From UBA8079 sp049601915 (GTDB lineage Bacteria; Pseudomonadota; Alphaproteobacteria; UBA6615): 64,000 nucleotides of DNA. Below are positions 34,451 to 43,831 of this stretch, piece after piece (position 1 is the first letter of the stretch; the number at the start of each line of letters is the position of its first letter). The stretch covers positions 496,001 through 560,000 of the forward strand of contig JBMYRB010000001.1 in the NCBI GenBank assembly GCA_049601915.1, written 5' to 3'. Made by a program: the position numbers and the translations under genes. The notes below the pieces were generated by a model. It was not told the DNA's origin. It did no database searches and saw nothing but the letters and a program-made list of their open reading frames with translations.

Positions 34451-35461
34451 ATGAAAATCAAAACTCTGACCCTCGCAGCCGCGATCACCGTGGGAATGGT
34501 CGGCGCCGCCGAAGCCCGCGACCAAATCCGTATCGTCGGTTCATCCACCGTCTTCCCGTTCTCCACCGCCGTGGCCGAACAGTTCGGCAAATCCTCCAGC
34601 TTCAAGACCCCGGTCGTTGAAAGCACGGGCACGGGCGGCGGCATGAAGCTGTTCTGTTCCGGCGTCGGTGAAGACCACCCCGACATGACCAACGCTTCGC
34701 GGCGCATGAAGAAGTCCGAATTCGAGGCCTGCACCACGAACGGCATCGACATCACGGAAGTAAAGGTCGGCTTCGACGGCATCGTCATCGCCAACGCCAA
34801 GTCGGGCCCGGATTTGAGCCTCAGCCTTGAGCAGATTTTCCTGGCCCTGGCCGCGGAAATCCCCCAGGGCGGCAAGCTGGTCGCGAACCCGAACAAGCTG
34901 TGGTCGGACATCGACCCGTCGCTGCCGAAGACCAAGATCGAAGTTCTCGGCCCGCCGCCGACCAGCGGCACCCGCGACGCCTTCGTCGAGATCGCCATGG
35001 AGGGCGGCTGCAAGACCCTGGCCGGCGCCGCCGACCTGGGCCTGAAGAAAAAGGCCTGCCACGCGGTCCGTGAGGACGGCACCTATATCGAGGCGGGCGA
35101 GAACGACAATCTGATCGTCCAGAAGCTCGAGGCAAACCCAAATGCCTTCGGCATCTTCGGCTTCAGCTTCCTCGACCAAAACGCCGACAAGCTCAAGGGT
35201 GCCACGGTTGACGGCACCGTGCCGGAGTTCGAGGAAATCGCCGCCGGCAACTACCCCGTCTCCCGCTCGCTCTTCTTCTATGTGAAGCAGCAGCATGTAG
35301 GCGTCATCCCCGGCATCAAGGAATTCGTCACCGAGTTCACGGACGAAAATGCCTGGGGCCCCGACGGCTACCTGATCGACAAGGGCCTGATCCCGCTGCC
35401 CGATGCCGATCGCGCCGCGATGGCAACCCAGGCGCAGGGTCTTCAGCCCCTGTCCATGTAA
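34451..35461 (+). CDS. pstS: periplasmic phosphate-binding protein PstS
   Basis: The 336-residue protein has a signal peptide (TLTLAAAITVGMVGAAEA) and the phosphate-binding motifs IRIVGSSTVFPFSTAVAEQF and VVESTGTGGGMKLFCSG. TSGTRDAFVEIAMEGGCK is the third loop. It captures phosphate in the periplasm for PstCAB. It is preceded by GGGAGAGG as ribosome-binding site, driven by the Pho box and followed by a strong hairpin terminator before pstC. Confidence 0.97.
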   Translation: MKIKTLTLAAAITVGMVGAAEARDQIRIVGSSTVFPFSTAVAEQFGKSSSFKTPVVESTGTGGGMKLFCSGVGEDHPDMTNASRRMKKSEFEACTTNGIDITEVKVGFDGIVIANAKSGPDLSLSLEQIFLALAAEIPQGGKLVANPNKLWSDIDPSLPKTKIEVLGPPPTSGTRDAFVEIAMEGGCKTLAGAADLGLKKKACHAVREDGTYIEAGENDNLIVQKLEANPNAFGIFGFSFLDQNADKLKGATVDGTVPEFEEIAAGNYPVSRSLFFYVKQQHVGVIPGIKEFVTEFTDENAWGPDGYLIDKGLIPLPDADRAAMATQAQGLQPLSM

Positions 35462-35476
35462 GTGCCCCATCCCTAC

Positions 35477-35508
35477 CCACCGGCACCCTCGGGTGCCGGT
35501 GGTTTTTT
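35477..35508 (+). terminator. strong hairpin terminator/attenuator between pstS and pstC
   Basis: CCACCGGCACC and GGTGCCGGTGG form a perfect 11-base stem with a CTCG tetraloop, followed by six T residues. It lies 15 bases after the pstS stop and 36 bases before pstC. Partial readthrough would give more binding protein than permease, the usual stoichiometry in ABC importers; the stem could also stabilise pstS mRNA. Confidence 0.9.
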
Positions 35509-35544
35509 CTCCCCCGGAATACGTCCCGAGCAGCGTCTGAATTC

Positions 35545-36927
35545 ATGAACACCCTTATTCTGATCGTTCTGCTGCTTGGCCTCACGACCTTTGCCTACCG
35601 CTATGGCCGCCGCAAGGCGCTCGCAAGCGTCGAAGGCAGCGTCGCAAAACTCCATTCCCTTCCGTCCTACCATGGCGCCTATGTTGCCCTGTGGTGCGGG
35701 CTGCCGGCGCTGATTGTCGTAGCCCTCTGGCTGATGCTCCAAACCGACCTGGTCGAACGCCTGGTGCTGTCGGGAATCGCCGACGGCATCGCCGGCATGT
35801 CCGAGGGTCAGATCAGCCTGCTCCTCAGCGATATCCGTAACCTCGCGACCGGCGACATCACCACGCGCACCCCGAGCCCGATGGTGGTGGCCGCCGCCGA
35901 GCGATATGTCGAACTGCAACGGCTCGGCTTCACGCTGATGGCCGGCGCGGTCGTGATCCTGACCTCCGGCGGGCTCTATTTCGGACTCAGGGCCATCCAG
36001 CCAGCCCTGCGCGCGCGGCCCCAGGTCGAGCGAATCGTCCGTGGTCTTCTGTTCATCGCCTCGGTCATCGCCATCCTGACAACCATCGGGATCATCCTCT
36101 CCCTGATGTTCGAATCGATCCGTTTTTTCGGGCAGGTCAACCCGCTGGAGTTCCTGATCGGTCTGAGCTGGAGCCCGCAGACGGCCCTCCGCGCGGACCA
36201 GGTCGGCGGCTCGGGCGCGTTCGGTGCGGTGCCGGTCTTCGCCGGCACATTGTTGATCACCGTGATCGCCATGATCGTCGCCGTACCCATCGGGCTCATG
36301 GCGGCGATCTACATGGCCGAGTATGCGAGCCCGACAACGCGCTCCCTGGTCAAGCCGGCACTGGAGATTCTCGCCGGCATTCCGACCGTGGTCTACGGCT
36401 TCTTCGCCGCCCTGACCATCGGGCCGCTGTTCCGCGGCGCGGGTGAATCCATCGGTCTGTCGGTGGCCTCGGAGAGCGCGCTGGCGGCGGGGCTCGTGAT
36501 GGGCGTCATGATCATCCCGTTCGTGTCGTCCCTGTCGGACGATGTGATCAACGCCGTGCCCCAATCCCTGCGCGACGGCTCCTATGCCCTTGGCGCCACC
36601 CAGTCGGAAACGATCCGCCAGGTGATCTTGCCGGCCTCGCTGCACGGCATCGTCGGCGCCATCCTGCTCGCGGTCAGCCGCGCCATCGGCGAGACGATGA
36701 TCGTCGTCATGGCCGCCGGGCTTTCGGCCAATCTGACGGCCAACCCGCTGGAGGCCGTCACGACGGTCACGGTCCAGATCGTCACCCTGCTGGTCGGCGA
36801 CCAGGAGTTCGACAGCGCCAAGACCCTCGCCGCCTTCGCGCTGGGCCTGGTGCTGTTCCTGGTCACCCTGGCGCTCAACATCGTCGCCCTGCGCGTGGTG
36901 CGCAAGTATCGGGAAGAATATGACTGA
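35545..36927 (+). CDS. pstC: phosphate ABC transporter permease PstC
   Basis: The 460-residue protein is the long alphaproteobacterial form: a ~220-residue N-terminal region with several hydrophobic segments precedes the permease core. The core includes IYMAEYASPTTRSLVKPALE, AGIPTVVYGFFAALTIGPLF and the EAA-loop-like ALGATQSETIRQVILPASLH. It pairs with PstA to form the phosphate channel. It overlaps pstA by eight bases. Confidence 0.95.
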   Translation: MNTLILIVLLLGLTTFAYRYGRRKALASVEGSVAKLHSLPSYHGAYVALWCGLPALIVVALWLMLQTDLVERLVLSGIADGIAGMSEGQISLLLSDIRNLATGDITTRTPSPMVVAAAERYVELQRLGFTLMAGAVVILTSGGLYFGLRAIQPALRARPQVERIVRGLLFIASVIAILTTIGIILSLMFESIRFFGQVNPLEFLIGLSWSPQTALRADQVGGSGAFGAVPVFAGTLLITVIAMIVAVPIGLMAAIYMAEYASPTTRSLVKPALEILAGIPTVVYGFFAALTIGPLFRGAGESIGLSVASESALAAGLVMGVMIIPFVSSLSDDVINAVPQSLRDGSYALGATQSETIRQVILPASLHGIVGAILLAVSRAIGETMIVVMAAGLSANLTANPLEAVTTVTVQIVTLLVGDQEFDSAKTLAAFALGLVLFLVTLALNIVALRVVRKYREEYD

Positions 36928-38224
36928 TTTCACCGCCGACCGGGCGACCGCCCGCAAGCCCGATTTCTCCGACGCCCATCTGCGCAAGCGATACCGGGCC
37001 GAGGCGCGCTTCAAGCTCTACGGCATCGCCGCGATCGTCTCGGCGCTGGGCATGCTCGCCTTCCTACTCGGCTCGATCGTCATGACCGGCTCGAGCGCCT
37101 TCACCCAGACCGAGATCGCGCTCGACGTGACCCTTGACCCGGCGGAGATCGACCCCGACGGCACCCGTGACCCCGCTGTCCTCGCCAAGGGCAACTACCG
37201 CAAGATCGTGCGCGCGGCGATGCGCAGCCAGTTCCCCGACGTCTCGGGCCGGCGCGACCTGCGCAAACTCTACAAGCTCGTCTCCACCGGTTCGGACTTC
37301 ACCCTGCGCCAGGTCGTCGAGACGAATCCAGCCCTGATCGGCACCACGCAAACCGTCTGGTTCAAATCGTCGGCCGACATCGACCAGCTCAACAAGGGCT
37401 CGATCCCCCGCGACGTGCCCGAGGGCGACCGCCGGGTGAACGACGCCCAGATCGGCTGGTTCGACACGCTTAGCGCAGACGACAGGACCCGTCGCTCCTT
37501 CAACACCACCTTCTTCACCTCCGGCGACAGCCGCGAGCCCGAACAGGCCGGCGTGTGGGGCGCCGTCGTCGGCACCATGCTGACCCTCTTCGTGACCCTC
37601 ATACTCTCCTTCCCGATCGGCGTTATGTCTGCCGTCTATCTCGAGGAGTTCGCGCCCAAGAACCGCTGGACCGACCTGATCGAGGTAAACATCAACAACC
37701 TTGCCGCGGTGCCGTCGATCGTCTTCGGCCTGCTGGGCCTGGCCGTGTTCCTGAATTTCTTCGAGCTCCCGCGCTCCGCGCCGCTCGTGGGCGGGCTCGT
37801 GCTGGCGCTGATGACCCTGCCGACCGTGATCATTGCCGGTCGGGCCGCCCTGCAGTCGGTGCCGCCATCCATCCGCGAGGCGGCACTGGGGGTGGGTGCG
37901 TCGCCGCTGCAGACCGTCTCCCATCACGTCTTGCCCCTGGCGATGCCCGGCATCCTGACCGGGACGATCATCGGGATGGCCCGTGCGCTCGGCGAGACCG
38001 CGCCACTGCTGATGATCGGCATGGTCGCCTTCATCGTCGACATCCCGCGCAGCTTCACCGACGCGGCGACGGTGTTGCCCGTTCAGGTCTTCCTCTGGGC
38101 CGACGCCCCTGAGCGCGCCTTTGTCGAACGAACCTCGGCCGCCATCATGGTGTTGCTGGCCTTCCTGATCTTGATGAACCTCGCCGCCGTGCTTCTGCGG
38201 CGGAAATTCGAAAGGCGGTGGTAG
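36920..38224 (+). CDS. pstA: phosphate ABC transporter permease PstA
   Basis: A 434-residue permease with one N-terminal membrane segment, a ~150-residue periplasmic insert (about residues 65-205, typical of the class), then the permease core: VYLEEFAPKNRWTDLIEVNI, NLAAVPSIVFGLLGLAVFLN and ALGVGASPLQTVSHHVLPLA (EAA loop). It overlaps pstC and precedes pstB by one base, so pstCAB is one translational unit. Confidence 0.95.
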   Translation: MTDFTADRATARKPDFSDAHLRKRYRAEARFKLYGIAAIVSALGMLAFLLGSIVMTGSSAFTQTEIALDVTLDPAEIDPDGTRDPAVLAKGNYRKIVRAAMRSQFPDVSGRRDLRKLYKLVSTGSDFTLRQVVETNPALIGTTQTVWFKSSADIDQLNKGSIPRDVPEGDRRVNDAQIGWFDTLSADDRTRRSFNTTFFTSGDSREPEQAGVWGAVVGTMLTLFVTLILSFPIGVMSAVYLEEFAPKNRWTDLIEVNINNLAAVPSIVFGLLGLAVFLNFFELPRSAPLVGGLVLALMTLPTVIIAGRAALQSVPPSIREAALGVGASPLQTVSHHVLPLAMPGILTGTIIGMARALGETAPLLMIGMVAFIVDIPRSFTDAATVLPVQVFLWADAPERAFVERTSAAIMVLLAFLILMNLAAVLLRRKFERRW

Positions 38225-38225
38225 A

Positions 38226-39068
<843 letters not shown>

Positions 39069-39094
39069 TAGGCCCGACCCTCGGAGCAAATCTC

Positions 39095-39805
39095 ATGAGC
39101 ACCGACCATATCGTAACTTCCTTCGACGAAGAGCTCAGCCGGCTGAGTGACCAGCTAAACCGCATGGGCGGCCTCGCCGAATCCCAGCTCGAGAACGCCA
39201 TCGAGGCGCTCCAGCAGCGGGATTCGTCGCTGGCCGAGAACGCTATCGAAAGCGACCGCCGGATCGACGACATGCATATGGAGATCGACGAGATGGCCAT
39301 CCGCCTGCTGGCGCTGCGCCAGCCGATGGCGGGCGATTTGCGCCACATCGTGACCGCGCTGAAGGTCGCGCCGATCGTCGAGCGGATCGGCGACTACTCG
39401 AAGAACGTCGCCAAGCGCACCATCGCGCTCAACCAGATGCCGCCGGTCAAGCCGATCTTCACCATCCCGCGCATGGGCCGCATGGTGCGCGAGATGACCA
39501 AGGACGTGCTCGACGCCTTCTCCAACAAGGATGTCGCGATGGCCCGCGAGGTCTGGATCCGGGACAAGGAGGTCGACGATATGTATGATAGCCTGTTCCG
39601 CGAGCTGCTCACCTACATGATGGAGGATGCGCGCAACATCACGGCCTGCACCCACCTGCTGTTCGTCGCGCGCAACATCGAACGCATCGGCGATCTGGCC
39701 ACCAACATTGCCGAGCTCATTCACTATCAGGTCGAAGGGGTTGCCCTCGACGAGGACCGTCCCAAGGCCGACGAGGCCAGTGTCACTGTCGTCAAGCCCA
39801 GCTAA
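39095..39805 (+). CDS. phoU: phosphate signalling regulator PhoU
   Basis: A 236-residue all-helical protein with two PhoU repeats; LRQPMAGDLRHIVTALKVAP, VERIGDYSKNVAKRTIALNQ and FVARNIERIGDLATNIAELI are the conserved metal-binding helices. PhoU links PstSCAB activity to PhoR, keeping PhoR in phosphatase mode when phosphate is ample. Start is the ATG 26 bases after pstB. Confidence 0.96.
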   Translation: MSTDHIVTSFDEELSRLSDQLNRMGGLAESQLENAIEALQQRDSSLAENAIESDRRIDDMHMEIDEMAIRLLALRQPMAGDLRHIVTALKVAPIVERIGDYSKNVAKRTIALNQMPPVKPIFTIPRMGRMVREMTKDVLDAFSNKDVAMAREVWIRDKEVDDMYDSLFRELLTYMMEDARNITACTHLLFVARNIERIGDLATNIAELIHYQVEGVALDEDRPKADEASVTVVKPS

Positions 39806-39824
39806 CCTCCCGCAGAGCAAGCCC

Positions 39825-40532
39825 GTGAGCAACCTGCAGCCCAGCGTCCTGATTGTCGAAGACGAGCCCCCGCTCGTCGAGCTAATCTCCTACAATCTGG
39901 AGAAGGCCGACTTCCAGGTGCGGATCGCCCGCGACGGCGACGAGGCCATGCTCGCGGTCGAGGAACACAAGCCCGACCTGGTGCTGCTCGACTGGATGCT
40001 GCCCTATGTATCGGGCATCGAGATATGCCGCCGGATTCGGCGCAACCCCGACACCCGCGACCTGCCGATCATCATCCTGACCGCGCGCGGCGAGGAAGAC
40101 GACCGTACTCGCGGGCTGGACACAGGCGCCGACGATTATGTCGTCAAACCCTTCTCACCGAGCGAGCTGGTGGCGCGGGTGCGGGCCGTCCTGCGGCGCA
40201 CCCGGCCGTCCTTCGACAAGGATTTGCTAACCTATGGCGACATCGCCATGGACCTGACGACCCATCGGGTCAACCGCGCCGACGCGCCGGTGGAGCTGGG
40301 GCCGACGGAGTTCGGCTTGCTGCGCTTCATGATGGAGCATCCCGGCCGCGTCTTCTCGCGCGAACAGCTTCTGGATTCGGTCTGGGGCCACGACGCCTAT
40401 ATCGAGCCCCGCACCGTCGACGTGCATATCCGGCGCCTGCGCAAGGCGATGAACCTGCCCGGCACGGACGATCTGATCCGCACCGTCCGATCGGTGGGCT
40501 ACGCCCTCGACCTCAAGAACGAACACGCCTAA
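39825..40532 (+). CDS. phoB: phosphate regulon response regulator PhoB
   Basis: A 235-residue OmpR-type regulator. The receiver has the acidic pair VEDE, phospho-acceptor Asp 56 in LVLLDWMLPYVSG, and the KPFSPSELVARV lysine. The winged-helix domain includes VELGPTEFGLLRFMMEHPGR and RTVDVHIRRLRKAM. It binds Pho boxes such as that at 34312. Start is GTG, 19 bases after phoU. Its stop overlaps the convergent ald stop by four bases. Confidence 0.96.
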   Translation: MSNLQPSVLIVEDEPPLVELISYNLEKADFQVRIARDGDEAMLAVEEHKPDLVLLDWMLPYVSGIEICRRIRRNPDTRDLPIIILTARGEEDDRTRGLDTGADDYVVKPFSPSELVARVRAVLRRTRPSFDKDLLTYGDIAMDLTTHRVNRADAPVELGPTEFGLLRFMMEHPGRVFSREQLLDSVWGHDAYIEPRTVDVHIRRLRKAMNLPGTDDLIRTVRSVGYALDLKNEHA

Positions 40533-41644
40533 CCCAGGACGTCGTCCGGGCTCACAAGCAGCAGCTCGAGCGCCGCGGCCACCGCCGCATGGGTCACGGC
40601 CCCGCGCGCCACACTGAGGCCGCCTCTGAGCCCCGCATCATCGCGCAGCGCCTGCTGGTATCCCTTGTCGGCCAGCGCCAGCACATAGGGCAGGGTCGCG
40701 TTATTCAGCGCCGCCGTCGAAGAGCGCGCCACCGCGGCGGGCATGTTGGTGACGCAGTAATGCACCACCTCATCGACGATGTAGGTGGGGTCGTCATGGG
40801 TCGTGGGCCTCGAGGTCTCGAAGCAGCCGCCCTGATCGATCGCGATATCGACCAGCACCGCTCCCCGGCGCATGCGTTTCACCGTATCGGCCGTCAGCAA
40901 TCGCGGGGCCGCGGCACCGGGCACCAGCACCGCACCGATCACGAGATCCGAATTCAGCGCATAGCGTTCGACCGCGTCGACCGTGGAGTAGATCGTGTTG
41001 AGCGTCGGGCCGAACTGCATGTCCAGCTCGCGTAGCCGGTCGAGGGATCGATCGAGCACGGTGACCTTGGCTTCCATGCCCATGGCCATGCGCACCGCAT
41101 TGGTACCCGACACACCGCCGCCGATCACCAGCACATCGGCCGCCTCGACCCCCGGCACCCCGCCCATCAAAACGCCACGGCCGCCCGCTTCCTTCTCGAG
41201 ATAATGCGCGCCGACCTGGATCGACATGCGCCCGGCCACCTCGCTCATGGGTGCCAGTAGCGGCAACCCACCGTTCCGGCCGGTCACCGTCTCATAGGCG
41301 ATCGCGACCGCACCCGCATCGATCAGCGCCTGGGTCACGTCGCGCTCGGCCGCAAGATGCAGATAGGTGAACAGGATCTGCCCCTCACGCAGCAAGCCGA
41401 ACTCCTCGGGCTGTGGCTCCTTCACCTTGACGATCATGTCCGCCGCCGTAAACACCGCCGCGGCGTCCGGCGCGATTTCCGCACCGGCGGCCCCATAGTC
41501 GGCGTCGGCGAAATTCGCGCCCAGGCCGGCTTCGGTCTCGACCGTCACCTGATGGCCGTGATGCACCAGTTCGCGCACCGAGGCCGGAGTCAGGCCAACG
41601 CGGTACTCGCGATTCTTGATTTCCCGTGGCACGCCGATCAGCAT
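40529..41644 (-). CDS. ald: alanine dehydrogenase
   Basis: NAD-dependent alanine dehydrogenase interconverts L-alanine and pyruvate plus ammonia. MLIGVPREIKNREYRVGLTP, then KVKEPQPEEFGLLREGQILF and TYLHLAAERD carry the pyruvate-binding Arg, Lys and catalytic His. The NAD-binding loop is VLVIGGGVSGTNAVRMAMGM. Length 371 is normal. It is transcribed away from a peptide-binding protein gene, with a near-palindrome in the shared promoter region. Confidence 0.96.
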   Translation of the reverse strand: MLIGVPREIKNREYRVGLTPASVRELVHHGHQVTVETEAGLGANFADADYGAAGAEIAPDAAAVFTAADMIVKVKEPQPEEFGLLREGQILFTYLHLAAERDVTQALIDAGAVAIAYETVTGRNGGLPLLAPMSEVAGRMSIQVGAHYLEKEAGGRGVLMGGVPGVEAADVLVIGGGVSGTNAVRMAMGMEAKVTVLDRSLDRLRELDMQFGPTLNTIYSTVDAVERYALNSDLVIGAVLVPGAAAPRLLTADTVKRMRRGAVLVDIAIDQGGCFETSRPTTHDDPTYIVDEVVHYCVTNMPAAVARSSTAALNNATLPYVLALADKGYQQALRDDAGLRGGLSVARGAVTHAAVAAALELLLVSPDDVLG

Positions 41645-41677
41645 CTTCGAATCCCGTCACATCGATCTATGGTGAGG

Positions 41678-41691
41678 TCGCAATTTCGACT
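41678..41691. promoter_or_regulatory. near-palindrome between ald and the solute-binding protein gene
   Basis: GTCGCAATTTCGAC is a 14-base palindrome with one mismatched pair (positions 5 and 10). It lies 34 bases above the ald start and 60 above the plus-strand gene, next to a perfect TTGACA at 41697. Lrp/AldR-type regulators commonly control ald, but no regulator gene is adjacent, so this is only a candidate operator. Confidence 0.4.
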
Positions 41692-41750
41692 CATGTTGAC
41701 AGTATATTTGGGTTGCATCACCGTCGTCCCCAGTAAAGATCGCTTGAGCC

Positions 41751-43571
41751 ATGCGCCAGAACAGTCCCCACATCCCGCTCCTCCGCATGCTCGCCCTGGC
41801 CTTTGTCGCTTTCGCGGGCGCAACCCCGGCGACCGCCGAGCCCGGCGCCGCCATTGCGATGCTCGGGACACCGAAATATGCCGCCGATTTCACCCATTTC
41901 GACTATGTGAACCCCAACGCCCCGAAGGGTGGCAGCCTGCGCCTGCACGCCATCGGCAGCTTCGATTCCCACAACCCCTACATCATCAAGGGCAAACCCG
42001 CGGCAGGGCTCCACCATGGTTTCGGGATCTATTTCGAGACCCTGGCCAAGCGCAGCCGCGACGAACCGTTCTCCCTCTACGGCCTTCTGGCCGAGACCAT
42101 CGAAACACCGGCGGACCGCGCCTGGGTCGAGTTCACCCTGCGCGCGCAAGCACGCTTCTCGGACGGCAGCCCCGTCACGGCGGACGACGTAATCTTCAGC
42201 TGGGAGACCCTCAAGACCCACGGCAGTCCCAATGCGCGCGCCACCTGGGCGCGCGTGGTCGAGGCCGAGGCGAAAGGGCAGCACCGGGTGCGGTTCACCT
42301 TCGTCGACAACCGCGACCGCGAATTGCCGATGCTGATCGCCGGCTTCATGCCGATCCTGTCGAAAGCCTGGTGGCAGGACCGCACCTTCAACGCCACGAC
42401 TCTGGAACCACCGCTGGCGAGCGGGCCCTACACGATCCAATCCGTCGATCCCGGCCGGGGCCTCTCGTTTCGGCGCAACCCGAACTACTGGGGGGCGGAT
42501 CTGGCGGTGAACCGGGGCCAGTATAATTTCGACGACATCCGGTTTGATTATTTCCGCGATTCCGCCGTCGCGCTCGAGGCCTTCAAGGCCGGTGACTATG
42601 ACATCCGCTTCGAAGGCGATGCCGCGCGCTGGGCCACGCAGTACGACATTCCCGCCGCGGCGACAGGTGCCGTGGAGCTCGACGTGCTGGAGACCGGCCT
42701 CCCGTCGGGCTTGAGCGCGTTGGCGTTCAACTTGCGGCGGCAGAAATTTGCCGACGCACGGGTGCGCGAGGCGCTGACCCTCGCCTTCGATTTCGAATGG
42801 CTCAACAAGACCCTTTTGCATCGCGGTTATGCGCGCACCCGGAGCATGTTCTCGGGCTCCGAAATGGCCCCCGAAGGCCCGCCCCGGGGGGATGAACTGG
42901 CGTTGCTCGAGCCGTGGCGCGACAAGATCCCCGACAGCGTATTCGGGCCACCCTATTCGCCGCCGACCACAGACGGTTCCGGGCGTCCGCGAGCCAACCT
43001 CAAACGCGCCGCCGAACTGCTCTCGGCGGCGGGTTGGCGGATCGAGAACAATGCACGCGTCAATACAGCCGGGAAGATCTTGCGCCTCGAGATCACCATC
43101 CGTCGGCCGTCCAACGAGCGTATCGCACTCGCCTATAGCCGCAACCTGAAGCGCCTCGGGATCGCAACGTCCGTACGGCTGGTCGAATCCGCCCAGTTCC
43201 AGGGGCTCATCGATTCCTATGATTTCGACATGGTTTTCGGCTTCTGGGGTGTCACCCTGTCACCGGGCAACGAGCAGCAGAATTACTGGAGTTCGCAGAC
43301 TGCCGACCAGCCCGGCGGGCGAAACTGGGCAGGTGTCGCGGATCCGGCCGTCGACGCGATGATCGCGGCACTGGGTGAGGCGCGTGATCGTCCGGAGCTC
43401 GTCGCGGCCGCACGGGCCCTCGACAGGTTGCTGATGTGGAATCACTATGTGATGCCGCTCTACCACGACACCGGGCAACGCCTCGCCTACTGGACGCGGA
43501 TCGGACGCCCGGAGACCGTGCCCGTCTATGGCCTGCGACTCGAGACGCTTTGGGCGCAGCCCGACAAATAG
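41751..43571 (+). CDS. extracellular solute-binding protein family 5 (YejA-like peptide binding)
   Basis: A 606-residue periplasmic SBP with signal peptide (LALAFVAFAGATPATA). The block FDYVNPNAPKGGSLRLHAIG and FGIYFETLAKRSRDEPFSLY is typical of the YejA branch, which binds peptides or peptide-like antibiotics. Further family segments are WVEFTLRAQARFSDGSPVTA and SGPYTIQSVDPGRGLSFRRN. No permease or ATPase genes (yejB/E/F) are nearby, so it is an orphan in this window. Confidence 0.9.
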   Translation: MRQNSPHIPLLRMLALAFVAFAGATPATAEPGAAIAMLGTPKYAADFTHFDYVNPNAPKGGSLRLHAIGSFDSHNPYIIKGKPAAGLHHGFGIYFETLAKRSRDEPFSLYGLLAETIETPADRAWVEFTLRAQARFSDGSPVTADDVIFSWETLKTHGSPNARATWARVVEAEAKGQHRVRFTFVDNRDRELPMLIAGFMPILSKAWWQDRTFNATTLEPPLASGPYTIQSVDPGRGLSFRRNPNYWGADLAVNRGQYNFDDIRFDYFRDSAVALEAFKAGDYDIRFEGDAARWATQYDIPAAATGAVELDVLETGLPSGLSALAFNLRRQKFADARVREALTLAFDFEWLNKTLLHRGYARTRSMFSGSEMAPEGPPRGDELALLEPWRDKIPDSVFGPPYSPPTTDGSGRPRANLKRAAELLSAAGWRIENNARVNTAGKILRLEITIRRPSNERIALAYSRNLKRLGIATSVRLVESAQFQGLIDSYDFDMVFGFWGVTLSPGNEQQNYWSSQTADQPGGRNWAGVADPAVDAMIAALGEARDRPELVAAARALDRLLMWNHYVMPLYHDTGQRLAYWTRIGRPETVPVYGLRLETLWAQPDK

Positions 43572-43574
43572 GAC

Positions 43575-43826
43575 CTAGAGCCAGAGTGCGACCAGCGCCA
43601 TGATCGCGAGGCCCGCCGTCAGCGCGCCGAGCTTCGTCCCGTTCCGGTCGTTCGAGAGAAACTCCGGCCCGATGATTTCAAGCGTCGCCACATAGACGAA
43701 GGTCGCGGCGGCGAACGCATCGAAAACCGCCTCGTTGATCCGCGCGGCGTCTCCGTCGAGGATCTCCTGCAGACCCGTGCCGAGCAGGCTTAAGAACTGA
43801 TCCCCCTGATCGTCATGTCGATGGCT
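43575..43826 (-). pseudogene. C-terminal remnant of a ZIP-family metal transporter
   Basis: An 83-codon open stretch without a start translates to LLGTGLQEILDGDAARINEA, then VFDAFAAATFVYVATLEIIG and KLGALTAGLAIMALVALWL before TAG. The A-F-A-A-x-T-F-x-Y-V-A pattern with a final hydrophobic helix is the end of ZIP (zinc/iron permease) transporters. The upstream ~200 residues are gone; the frame closes at a TGA next to the kinase gene. Expression is unlikely. Confidence 0.62.
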
Positions 43827-43831
43827 TCACC

